Shown piece by piece: positions 11,791-22,623 of a stretch of 64,000 nt of DNA (position 1 is its first letter; each line of letters starts with the position of its first letter). The DNA is from Thozetella sp. PMI_491 (lineage: Eukaryota > Ascomycota > Sordariomycetes > Chaetosphaeriales > Chaetosphaeriaceae). The stretch spans positions 124,001 through 188,000 of the forward strand of contig MU270091.1 of assembly GCA_021432635.1 (NCBI GenBank), given 5' to 3'. A program made the position numbers and the translations under genes. Below the pieces are notes generated by a model. The model saw only the letters and a program-made list of their open reading frames with translations. It was not told the origin of the DNA and did not search any database.

Positions 11791-14468
11791 ATGAGTCGCT
11801 GCCATCCTACAAGCTGTGGGGGACCACAAATAATTGTCCTTAACAGCCAGTCGCTGCCCCGGTGTTCCAACTGTGGGGGGTCATCTGAGGAAGTGCTACG
11901 GGAATTGGAAGAGGCAGTATTTAGCCCGTCTCCTGCTACACCGTCAGATGAACCCCCTGGACACCTGAACTTGAGTTGGCCATCCTCCGTTCCATACCAG
12001 CGCTCGGGGCACCGCACATATGCGGGCGTAGATACAGAGGAAGCTAGAACTCAGCTTATGAGACAACAAGGCTCTAACTTTCACCAGACATCTCCCAACG
12101 ATGACGCTAGTTCAGCCTTTGTCAAGGCCAGCCCAGATTGTCGGGTATATGGAGAAACGCTCGCTCTGGACGAATTTCGCCTGATCTACCTATGGGCGGC
12201 GGAGGACACGGCCCAGCCTCTACATGTCTCTATCAAGGTGTATCGATACGAGAACTGCCCGGAATACGAGACTGTATCCTACACATGGGGTGGCGAGAAT
12301 CAAGCCAGCCGCTTGTGAGTTCCCGTGTTCGACTTGAGATTTAGAAGATCCATCAACTAATGACAACACAAAGATGTCGTCCAATCTATGTCGATGACTA
12401 TTATGATATTCTAATGCAAACCAAAAACTGTTGGGAAATGCTGCGATGGCTGCGGCCGGAACACGGAGTCAGAGTCCTCTGGGTGGACGCCATCTGCATC
12501 AATCAGCAGAACCTGGCAGAGAGAAGCCACCAGGTCGCCAGCATGGGCCGCATTTATACAGAATGCTCCCAGGTGACTCTCTGGCTCGGTTCAGACTTGG
12601 TGCAACGGAAACCCGGGTTCTATCCTCGACGCCAGCGACTCGCTAAGCTAAGAGAAGTGGCCAATTCAGGCGCGGGTCCACCAGCGCCGGGGCACGACCT
12701 CGAACGAAACAATGGACATATACAAGTTGCTTGACAGACGCTATTTTAGCAGGCTATGGATCATCCAGGAGCTTGTACTAGCACCACGCGTGGTCATCCC
12801 TTTGATGGACTGGGTATTCTGGGCTGACGGCTCGGACTTGTCTTTGCCAGGGCATGTTGACTGGGCGGAGACGAGAGCGCCATGGTTTTCGCATCTCGCC
12901 CAAACCACCATCCCGACAGAAGACCTATTCGAGCTTGTATCTTATGCCTCCCGTTCAGAGGCGGCGGACTCCCGTGACCGGCTATTTGGAGTCTTGGGAC
13001 TTCGGACAGAGGGGTCAGAGGAAGCCATCTAAGCGGACTACACACTGTCCCCACAACACGTCTTTACCGGCTTCTTCACCCATTGCATCATCTCACAGCG
13101 TAAAATAAGCTGCTGAATCAGGCATCTGGTGTTTTCGGCGGCCGATCCAGACTTACTTGGATGCCTCGCTGGGACTCTCAGTCGTCTTGGGAGAACATAT
13201 TCCGCATCTATAATACGATTGCACCTCATCGTGAGGAAATCCGGAGTGCTATTGTACACCAGCTCTTGTTGCTTCCTAACGAGCCATTAAATCAGCTGTA
13301 TCATCTCTGTTACATTGAGCAAATATATTACGGCATTTCCGAGCCAGTCGCGACCTCGCAGCAACATAATCTTCCAGTCCTACGCACGAGCCCATGGTAC
13401 CAAAACTGTACGATTGATGCAGACAGCGGTGCAATATCGATGTATATGACCCGGCTGCTTCGCATTAAGACGCGTCCTCGGAGGTTCTGTTCGCTGCCTA
13501 GCGTCCGAGTATACCAGCTCGCTATACAGCAGGATAAAACATCTCCTCTGCTCTATCTAACGAGCACATACGCCCCCGAAGAGCTGGTAGAGCCGGGGGA
13601 TGAGCTTTTACTCTTTGATTCAGAAGATTCCAACTTGCATTTCTTCCTGTTACGTCCAGGAACAGAAGAGCGAACATTTCTAATGGTGGCATCCTGCTCC
13701 CATGTCTTCTTCTCTGAGTTTAAGACGCAGCACTTTCCGAAGCCCAAAACTCCTGACTTGGAGCCTATAATACTGGAATCGTCCCAGAAAACCATATCCC
13801 AGGACCTCGAAGAAATTTCATCCCTGCTACTGGGTGTTGGAACGCCCCGCAGCGAGAGAACTTATCTGCGCCTATTGAAGGGAACCTACCCCTTCCAGAG
13901 CAGCCCGTCGTGGCGCAGTCACTTAGGCCTATTTATATCAAGCATCTTGGAAAAATCAGAGGATCTAGAGACAGCAAAGTAGTCGCGAGAGAAATTAAAG
14001 GAGAAGTATTTGGAGGCTGTGCCGGCCAAGTTCCATCCCCGGTTCCAGGACGACTACTTTCTCATGACGCTTACCAGCAATGACTGGTCAGAATTCCGCA
14101 CGGAAGACGGGCATCTCAAAGGCATACTACTGTGGGAGTGGGCAAGCGAAGGCAGCAGCGACTGGAGAAGGCTAGTGTGGGAAAAGAAATATCCCTGGGG
14201 CTTCTTTAGTGCGACGCCGAAGATGGCCAATATTCGGTGTCCGTGGAGCGAAATCGCAGGCATTATCCTGGCTGCCGCCAAGGAGCTCCGCCTTGACGCG
14301 TTGCATCGAGCCGGTGTGCTAGAAGCCACGGCAGAAGAAGCAGAGAAACGCCTCCTAACCGGTTCGACGCAAGCAGATGAGCTGCTTGGCAGCCCGCTAG
14401 TTGTTTTTGGCCACGAAATGTACCTAGAAGCTTTGGACTTTCTCGAATTATATCAGCCCAATATATAA
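11791..14468 (+). pseudogene. HET-6-type HET-domain gene, decayed
   Basis: ATG at 11791. Exon 1 ends at 12314; a clean 59-nt intron (GTGAGT, CTAAT branch, AAAG acceptor at 12373) joins it to the HET core. The core reads YETVSYTWGGENQASRL joined to CRPIYVDDYYDILMQ, then RVLWVDAICINQQNLAERSHQV, YTECSQVTLWLG, RYFSRLWIIQELVLAPRVVI, DSRDRLFGVLG and PRWDSQSSWENIFR. The original would be close to 850-900 aa. The frame is interrupted about four times: a frame change near 12.70 kb, a stop at 13030, a frame change near 13.10 kb and a stop at 13980. After the last stop the same frame continues to 14468 with a normal C-terminus. Both stops fit single C-to-T changes of Gln codons. The domain order is otherwise intact, so inactivation looks recent. 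Confidence 0.82.
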
Positions 14469-15295
14469 GACGAATCTCGTTATTAAAGGTTTCTTATTTT
14501 GTGGGTGGCCCGGTGCTGCTGCTGCTTTAACCGATCCTTAGATGTAATTGAACAGACTAAATTATCTTTTACTGGACTAAAGGAAACAAAAAGAGATGTA
14601 TCAAAATAATACCTAAAAATATACAAGAATAAAGGAAGTAATCAGTAGCTTGGTAGATTATTAAAGCATAGGAAAGAAAGTACTAGCTTTTATGATAGGA
14701 CAAGCTATACTCACTAGGGACTTTAGGCTTTAAAAATATATACTAGGCACTAGCAACATCAGATTCCTTTATTCAGTGGCTGCTACTGGTTACCAATACT
14801 ACATTTTAAGACCAGGACAGCGCACCGCCAGCCCCGCTGTGGCCAATGTTCTACAGCCCCTAAGCAGCACTACTAGGCGATTGTTCGTAGATACTAGATC
14901 TAGTTTCTGGGATGGAGGAAGCACTCCTAGAGACTGCCACTGTTGTAGCTTGTGGTGAGTTTTCCAAGACTGCAACATCCCATTGTCGGCCTCTGCCTCT
15001 ATCAGGACTAAATTGTCTGATTGTATGCTATCTGCGCTGTTCGACATACCATGGGCGTCCCGTGCTCGTCCTTTCTTTCGATAGAAGACGACATGTCTGC
15101 AGCGCCCTCGGACCTCGGGTCGAGTCAACGCCAGGTTTCTAGTATGTGCCGCAGGAAATCGAGAAGCTGATCCATGGGCGCACGAACCGAGAGGATCTAG
15201 GAACTGGGAGGAGGTGACGACAGATGGCTGACCAACCGCTTCCTTGTGATAGAATACTTGCCACCAAGGAGAGGGCTTCGCTTTGTGTCGGGTAG
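14469..15295. other. AT-rich spacer
   Basis: Strongly AT-rich from about 14540 to 14760. Short frames on both strands between 14776 and 15295 have no recognisable family and may be further decayed sequence belonging to the ankyrin relic downstream. Confidence 0.4.
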
Positions 15296-15439
15296 CTCGG
15301 CCAGACGCCGCTCTCGTGGGCCGCCGAATGGGGACACGAGGCCGTGGTGCGGCTGCTCCTCGACAATGGCGCCACCGCCGAGGCAAAAGACGATACATAT
15401 GGCCGGACACCGCTAATTCTTGCTGAATATTATGGCTAA
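15296..15439 (+). pseudogene. Ankyrin-repeat fragment
   Basis: A plus-strand frame of 47 codons reads one and a half canonical ankyrin repeats: [23 protein letters not shown], then GATAEAKDD and [12 protein letters not shown], ending at a TAA. There is no start codon, no upstream NACHT or other domain in frame, and a stop lies just before it. It is a remnant of an ankyrin protein, most likely an NLR like the one at 49-53 kb. Confidence 0.65.
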
Positions 15440-16073
15440 GGGGAGTCTATCTTAGCATGCCTTAACCCGCGATTTTAAATGACCAAAGGATATTCCGGAG
15501 ATGGAACAATGTATATCGGCTCGGCAAGCGATCTGCGTTTAATTTCCTCGCTCGTTTGTCCTCCTCCGCCGCGGGAGTTGTTTACGAAATAATGTCAATA
15601 TTAATGAAACCCAAGCCAAACGAGGATTATTATAAGACAAGGACACTGGGGCTAGCGTGCAATTGACGCACTGTGCTTTTACAGCTCACTGTTTTCAGGC
15701 TCTTTCTTTTTAAAGGTCGAGGCCTTGGCTCATCCAGAAATCAAAAGCTCTTTGGCGGACTGTTCCGAGACACCAGATATATGTCTTCGCTATGCCGACT
15801 AATCAATGAGCCATCTCTCATATTGCGGATGATTCTGATCCCTTCGCTCTGTTTTCAGTAAATCGTATCTTTTGCTCTCGAAACATGTTCCTATTCCTTG
15901 AGAAGAGTTTAAACTTCAACGAATGCGGTCAAGACAGAACTCACCTCCAGCTGTCTCGATATTACGCAAGTTTGATCTGCCTCTCTTCCCTTTCACCACT
16001 TAAAGCGACATTATCTTCCCATTGAAGCCATGAAATTTCTCATCAGTGACCGCAAAATCTCTTCACTGCCAAT
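15440..16073. other. Spacer and 5' flank of the next gene
   Basis: No gene seen. An upstream ATG at 16030 opens a 23-codon frame (MKFLISDRKISSL) that overlaps the start of the next gene in another frame; it may be an uORF or chance. Confidence 0.4.
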
Positions 16074-19000
16074 ATGGTGCCTCCGTGGGCTTTCTACGTG
16101 ACCCTGTCCGCTTTGGTAGCTAATGTAGCCGCCCGTGAAGACCTCCATAAAGCCGCCTACGGTCTCCTTCAGATCCCCCCCTCTTTCACTGGCGAAGGCG
16201 TGACTTTATATCCAGGCCACCATCCTAACCATGACTGGGACGACCTTGAGCATTTGATACCAAAACACACGCTTGAACTATACTACAGCCAAGAAGGCCA
16301 CCGACGTGAGCGGACCAGATTGCCCCGGTCACCCAGGAAATGAGCTACTAACAATTGGTTCCAGCCGCCTTGCATGGTGCTAAGCACGGTAGTCTGGTGG
16401 CCACGTTCAACCGTCAAACGATCGTCCTCGACCATACAAGTCACGTCAATTCCATTCAGTGCGGGAACGACGATAGGATCAGGGTCTGTTTCAAGCCTGG
16501 CGCGTTCAAACACGTACAGAATGCCTGGAACATTAGCGAATTTAATCTCATCACCTACCACATGGGCTGTGGCGACCTGTATTCCGGGCAGCGTTCGTAC
16601 TTCTTTGCTAGGGATCCCCGATTCGATACGCAGTTTAGGTGTGTCACCCTGATTGCTACACAAATCGAGCACGCAGATGCGATCGATAGTGGGAAAGTGA
16701 CCTGGGGGACGTATCTACATCCGGAGCAAAGGAAGAGAATTCCAGTCAAAGGCCATGTCCGCCTCTCCAGGCCCCGTGATCCGTTTTTGGCTCGCAGGCA
16801 GGATCCGCCGCCTCAGTCGAGCTCGTCACTTCAGTCCAACTCGTCGCCCCAGTCGAGCTCATCACCTCAGTCCAGCTCGTTACCTCAGTCCAGCTCGTCA
16901 CCCCAGTCCAGCTCGTCGCCCCGGTCCAGCTCGCAGGCCATGAACATCCTACCGGAAGAGAGTTCGATTTCCGGTAAGGAAATGGACGCTGGTCCGCCCG
17001 GTGACCTCTATAAAGTAGAGGATGCAGATGATTTCTTCGGTTTCACAATCGATCCGGCTGGCTTCGATACACCTGTTCGAGGCAGTTTTGTCGACAACGA
17101 CGGCAGCTCCGTGACCGATGGCAAAGGGGACGTCGAAGTCCAGCCTATGACTGGGATAAATGACAATGATGAGCTTGGGCCTGGACAGGGTGGCAACGAG
17201 AAACGACAGAGCCTCCCCTTGATTGATATCCCGCATCAGCGACGCCGCCTCAGGAGCCGAGGATTCCTGGGCGACCTTTGGGACGGGTTTGTCGGTGGTT
17301 GTAAGAAATTGGTCAAGGTGAGTTAGGTCCGATTTGGCTCGCCCATTTTGCCTTTTCCGGCATATATACCCCCTCTGTCGTTCTCAAAGACACGTTCTAA
17401 AAAGATCTCTAGTCTGTAGGGAAATTTTTCATAGCTTCCGCTAGACTGCTTGTTTCCATTGGCAAAGTGGTCGTCGAGTTGGCTATTATCGCTGCTAAGG
17501 TTATTGCCGTCCCTTTCGGTGTCCCTTTTGACCATTCCTACCACGACGACTTTAACTTCACTTACAGTCTTAAGGCTGAAGCTGGCAACCGCCCCCCAAA
17601 AATCTTCGATTATGGAGATGGCTTCAATTTGGCTGGATCTGGAGGCATCTACAGTGTCCAATGCGCCAAATGCGGCACTCATGGGGATTTCACCGTCGAC
17701 GGACACCTGGCCTTCAATATCAAAGACGGTATTACGGACGGCAGTGTTTCTTTTATCAACCGTGATCCCTTTACTATTGACCTTGTTTTCGGCATAATTT
17801 TAGAGGTGCAGTATGACAAGCCTATTAAGGCTGCCGAGAAGCAGTTTGCTGCCGTGCCGTTCAGCCCCCTTGCAATCCCTGGAATCATTACTATCGGACC
17901 CCAGCTTAGCATCAGCGGCGCGCTTGACATTGTTCTTAATGGGAAGGCAGAACTACTTATCGGTGGTAGTCTGTCTATCGATGCCGGCGAAGCAGCCCTT
18001 AGTGTGGTACATAAGGATAAGAATAAGCTTACCGGTCTCAAGACCGTCTTCACTCCAGTAGCCCAGGTTAGTTACCAACAAGCCCCGCCAAAACACCCCC
18101 CACCGCCAGTATAAGATAAAGTTACTAACCATGTCTTATCTGGTGACCATAGTTTAACGGTACGCTTACCGCTACTGTGGAGTTGGGTCTGCCTATTGCT
18201 CTCGAATGCGGCCTTGACGTTCTCAACGGCAAGTTTAAAACAACCGTTGGATTGGTAAACAAGCCATCCATATACGCCTCCGCCTCGATCACCAACAAGG
18301 ACGACGCGAAGTGCAAAAATGGAATAGAGCTTCGCGCCGGCGTTAAAAATCGAATCTACGTGCAAGCTCTAGAACTATGGGATTATGACATCGGCACAGA
18401 CATTCTCTACGAACGCGGTATTGCGTGCGTCACGTACGTTTTGAAAGTGCTTTTCGGCTGTCTGCTTTTATCTTCGAGATGATCTACCCAGGCGCCAAGA
18501 TATATGCTGACTTTTCTGTTTGGTTAGGAGTAAAGGTTTCGACCTCGACGCTGTTGAGCCGCCTAGCGGGGTCATAAATGACGTCGTAAAAAGCCTTGGA
18601 GGCAGCGATGTTGCCAATGTTAAACCTAATATCAATAATGTTGTGGCTGGCTTCAAACCACCCAAGACCGCGGTCGGGTTCCGTCTCATTATGGATGAGG
18701 ACAAATCGTCTATTCTCTTGAGCGGCAATGACGGGTTTCTCTACCTTGCTGAGGTCAAAGAAAATTCTGATCTGAGTGCCCCTTGGGGATCTGTCGATCA
18801 AACATCCGGTACGATCAATCTGGATGTTTTCGGACGCATCCTGGGGTACTTGCCAGATGGTGAGCTTAGGTATGCTGCTAACGTCCAGGTTTGGGATCCG
18901 ACTAAGATTGGCAAGAACGTACGAGCAGCGTAGGTTTCTTCCTCTAATATTCGTCTACCTAGTGCCTAGATGCCATCTGTCACTCACCTTTGACCACTCT

Positions 19001-19382
19001 TCAAGTTGCACCCTCTCTTTCTGTTGACGCCTCCCATGCCCAGGAATACATCCCTGTTCTACTTTCGCTAACTACTCTGCTCTTCAGTACTCTCTCCGTC
19101 CTCAAAGGCGATGGGCAAGATTTCAAAAACTACGGTGTCGTTCTCCGTCGCGATGAAAAAGACTACGTCTACTTCCCAACCTTTTGTAAGACTGGTACCG
19201 GCCTCCGACTATTTGCTACATATTTTATGTATGCCGCGGATGGGAAGCTGTACGACGACCAAGGAAAGGTCAAAGGGGACAATACTGAAGACGCTAAGGG
19301 CCAGAAGGAAGGCCTCAAAAACCTTGGCGTAACAGGCGACTGTAGAACTGTGAGGCTGACGTCTAGCCTTGGCACACCTTAG
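16074..19382 (+). CDS. Secreted multi-exon protein of unknown function with QSSSSP repeat
   Basis: Exons 16074-16305, 16365-17317, 17413-18066, 18153-18433 and 18528 to about 18915 join in frame with canonical splice sites; a last exon ending at 19382 is likely but its 5' junction is not resolved. Residues 1-20 (MVPPWAFYVTLSALVANVAA) form a signal peptide. The first ~220 residues are rich in beta-strand patterns (HVNSIQCGNDDRIRVCF, YSGQRSYFFARDPRF). They are followed by a low-complexity QSSSSP linker, a hydrophobic helix (FIASARLLVSIGKVVVELAI), and a large beta-rich region (GIITIGPQLSISGALDIVLN). The layout matches fungal secreted proteins carrying DUF7029- and DUF7223-like regions as I remember them; this naming is tentative. 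The predicted location is extracellular or cell wall. No catalytic motif is seen. Confidence 0.72.
16814..16939 (+). repeat. 18-bp in-frame tandem repeat encoding QSSSSP
   Basis: Seven adjacent copies of an 18-bp unit (consensus CAGTCCAGCTCGTCACCC) lie in frame in the secreted-protein gene. Copies differ by a few mostly silent changes. Such Ser-rich units are usual O-glycosylated linkers and often vary in copy number between strains. Confidence 0.9.
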
Positions 19383-20394
19383 AGTTATATAGGAGTCATG
19401 GGTAGGAAGAGGAAATATTTGAGGTGGAGAGGTCTTGTAGGATGGTGGTAGGGGGCGAGCTATTCTTAGCTTCCGCACTTGCGCCGAGGCTTGTCCGCTA
19501 TATTTTGAACGGAGACAGGTACAGGTTCTTTCTGCTATGTTATACTACGCCTTATAATGAGGTTTTAATATTAATTCCCGTAACCCCAAACATATTATGC
19601 AAGGGATGTCCCTGGGTGTTTTCTGTTTTACTAGATGGTTGCGAGAGATGCAAGTAATATTCAGCAAGAGAAAACGCACGAACCTGCTCGAGCTCTATGG
19701 GGCTATAGTCGTGCACCTAGTCAGCTCCTATGACAGGTCGACCCCTATAGATGTCAATACAATTGCCCACACCGTTGTAACTTCATGTCCCGAGCCTGCC
19801 TCTGCTGGACTTGTTTTGTTGTCCGGGGCTTATCACCATGGACCGACTTAATAAGGTTCCTGAAGTGATCTATGCTCTATAACTTTACCTTGCCCATTCT
19901 ATACTTGGGATATTTACATATAATAAGCTTTCTATGCTATTTAGTATGCTTCCTTTCCTCTAGGTGGTAGTTGTTGAAGAGTTTACCCTGTTTTAAAAGG
20001 CTGACAGTATTAGAAAGCCTGCTTTTGCTTTGTTACTTGCTTATTGCCTTTATTTTAGGACATTGGGTTGTTCCTATGAGAAGCGGGAAAGGGTTCAGCT
20101 CTGACTCTTGCTCTGATTTAAGCTTAATGCCTTTTGAAGTTACTAGGTATTTAATATCTCCTGACGACTCTAGGCGCTTGAGGCGGTTGGAAGTTAATAT
20201 GGGTTTGATATCAGTTGGTGGCTGCAAGCGCTTGTGCTTGACTGTCTCTTGCATGCTGTATAAAGCTACATATAAGTTAATAACTTTGATACTTAGCTTT
20301 GCTATTTCCTCCTTGCTTAAGTTGTCTAGCTGGTGGCAGAGAATTTAAGCAAGCCTTATATGCTTAAGGATAGTGAGATTACTCGCTACCTCTA
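19383..20394. other. AT-rich, relic-like sequence
   Basis: No intact gene. Opposite open frames of 125 codons (plus, 19971-20348) and 73 codons (minus, 20033-20254) overlap. The minus frame is open beyond its first Met (LCHQLDNLSKEEIAKLS, LQPPTDIKPI, DIKYLVTSKGIKLKSE) and has a more protein-like composition. It may be part of a decayed mobile-element protein; I do not recognise the family. Confidence 0.35.
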
Positions 20395-21263
20395 ACGTAA
20401 TCCACAGGCGAGTGGCACACACAAGCGAGCGGCACACCCTAAATCACACCAAAATTATCGAACTTCTTAACACTCTAACATCTGCAAATCTAAATATTAT
20501 TTTCTCAAAATAAAGATGTATTTTATTAATTATATTATATAGTTATCAATGATTTCTAGATATTTTAAAACTTCTTTAGGTAGATAAATACTTAGGAATT
20601 TAAAAGTAGAGTAAAATTTACTCCACTTTTAATATAACTCCTTGAAATGTTTTTTATATATTTCCTTTAAAAATCCCCTAGAAATAATTGTAATGCCCTA
20701 GGCAGGTATCAGGGGGTGGAAGTTCGGCTACGAGAAGGGGAATGTATTCGGTTGCTAGCACTAAGGCTGTACCAGAGACTGATCCTTGAGGTCCTTAAGT
20801 TTGAGGCCCTTAAAGTTCCTATTTATACAGGTGAAGGGTTCTCCTCCTGGATTTGGTCCTGACTCGGCTCTGAATCCCCTGTGTTTCCTGCCTGACTCCT
20901 AGGCCGCAACCGGCCTATACTGGAATCATACTGGCTGTTCTCCCTTACTCGTGAACCTTCTAGGTTCTGCTTTCAGCTGTGTGCCCTGCTGTAAGGCCGT
21001 ATGCTCTGGGCCTTACAGCAAAATGAAAAGTGGAGAAATCCTTTCTCTACTTTTATTTATTTTCTTAATAGCTTTGCTAAAAAATATTTTAAGTTTCTAA
21101 ATTAAATCTCAGCATATATAATGACATATATAAAAGACGAACTAAAAGTTATCTAATATTTAAGCAAAAGTTGGCGGTGCTAGAAAGCTAAGAAATTCTC
21201 GATTTTATATGTGATTTGAAGTGATCCATCCACCCGTGTGATCCACCCACCCATGGATTACGT
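20395..21263. mobile_element. Non-autonomous TIR element (Tc1/mariner-pogo type), 869 bp with a nested insert
   Basis: The ends are imperfect terminal inverted repeats of about 75-80 bp. The left end starts ACGTAATCCACAGGCGAGTG and the right end, read inward, starts ACGTAATCCATGGGTGGGTG; similarity continues through AAATCACA and ATCGA...TTCTTA. Each end is flanked directly by TA (20393-20394 and 21264-21265), the target duplication of Tc1/mariner/pogo elements. Further weak inverted similarity (AAAAGTAGAG, CTCCACTTTT) extends inward, so the arms look like long imperfect inverted repeats. No transposase is encoded. A GC-richer segment in the middle (20689-21017) is a separate insert. Confidence 0.8.
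20689..21017. mobile_element. Solo-LTR-like insert inside the TIR element
   Basis: A 329-bp segment starts TGTAATGCCC and ends GGGCCTTACA, i.e. TG...CA with 10-bp near-inverted ends, and is clearly less AT-rich than its surroundings. A TATTTATA box-like stretch lies about 130 bp in. No internal region and no convincing target duplication was found, so it would be an old solo LTR of an unassigned retroelement family. Confidence 0.45.
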
Positions 21264-22623
21264 TATATTTATAGTATATATATTAATATAGGTATATGTA
21301 ATAAGATGCCTATTAGTTGAAGCAACTACCGTACTACAAATGCTTTCCGCCTCTTCTGCGGTGTACGACCGGGATTGCGTCCAAGGTGACCTGATCTCGA
21401 GCTAGAACTCGAGCGTTGCGATGGGGAAGGCGAAGGGGTGGGCGGGGGCGTTCCGTGCCCAATCCGGTAGCGTTCTGAGTTGGCTCCATAAGCGGACCGG
21501 CTGAGCGCGCCGCGCGGCAGGAGGACTTCCCTCCTGCAAGCGTCAGTCTAGCAGCACAGCTACGGTTGAGAATACAGTTGCCTTATCCCCCACTCCTTGC
21601 CTACACTAGTGACCCCTCCCGGGGACTTGATACCGTGGTATTACAGTATAATTCTATAAAGGAAATTATAGACTGATCTAGTTGCTTTAGGGCCTTTAAT
21701 TCTACCACTCCAAGACTTAGAGCCCATGAGGCTCGCCAACCTCCAGATGGGGACTCATCACTGGGGCCGCCACGCACCAGCGCCAGGATAGACAGCACCG
21801 GCGCGAGGGTGTGCAAGGCCGGTGCTTGGCCCCTAAATGCAGCGAGGGGCCACCGGGGCGCACAATGACGACATTCGTCTTTTATAACAGGTAGTTGGTA
21901 CCACACTTCTGGTTCACATTTTACATCCGTACATAGAACACCGCCTTTTCCCATGGCATGATTGGACTCTCGACAATCTTGTAGGAAGTAATATTCGTAT
22001 GACCGCCTACTTCCTTGTGGTTACCTGCTATCTCTGTGGGGAGGTACCGTGGCTTTGCGAGGTTAAAGGGATACATTAGCTGCTCGATGAGTGCGGGCTC
22101 TCATATTCGCCCAAAGGTCCGTTTGTGGGGTTTACAATCGTGTACTATTCGCATATATCCGGGCTGGCTCGGTCCCGGGCCCGGGTGCGCTCCGAGTCAG
22201 CGCGGAAACCCATTAAAAAGGCGAAGAACTGTGGTCGCCACCAGTCATATACTAGATAGTTACCTAGGCAAAATGGATTAGGTAATGCTAAAAGATATTA
22301 GCACTAAGCCGCTTTTGGCACGTATTCGCTTGCTTTTATTTAGCCCGGAACATCCCGTGGCTCCCTGCTTGCATCACTAAATCTGCCTACCCTCGACGCC
22401 CCGACAGGGTACAGACGCTCTAAATTAGGAATGATCCCCCCTTGTTCCTGCCTTGACGATGTTGATTTATAATTCTCACTCCGATCTCCGGCATACGATT
22501 GTGTCCAGGTGGGTTCAAAGTACCTATTTAACATAGCCCTCCTTATTCCTTACCGTGACTGTTTTCATGAGGCAGTACTACAGAACTCTCATACTCCATC
22601 GTTTGTGGCAAGAACTCTGCAAA
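21264..22623. other. Gene-free mosaic of AT-rich and GC-rich blocks
   Basis: A GC-rich block (about 21340-22210) between AT-rich flanks. It contains a short hairpin (GCAGGAGG...CCTCCTGC near 21520) and a perfect 12-bp palindrome CCCGGGCCCGGG at 22174-22185. The minus frame of 117 codons (21601-21954) has no family resemblance. A mobile-element relic is likely, but no termini could be fixed. The last ~100 bp is the 5' flank of the reductase gene. Confidence 0.4.

Noticed and set aside
12593-12669. Possible intron to explain the frame change in the HET-6-type gene
   Set aside because: A GT...CAG pair can be drawn, but it would remove conserved-looking PRRQRL sequence, and further stops and frame changes downstream already show the gene is decayed.
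14799-15410. 203-codon minus-strand frame
   Set aside because: Its Arg/Pro-rich product runs antisense to the ankyrin fragment, whose plus-strand frame is clearly the real relic; no family seen.
21601-21954. 117-codon minus frame as a retroelement gag gene
   Set aside because: No zinc knu­ckle, protease or other retroelement motif was visible and no paired LTRs could be fixed; left as unassigned relic-like sequence.
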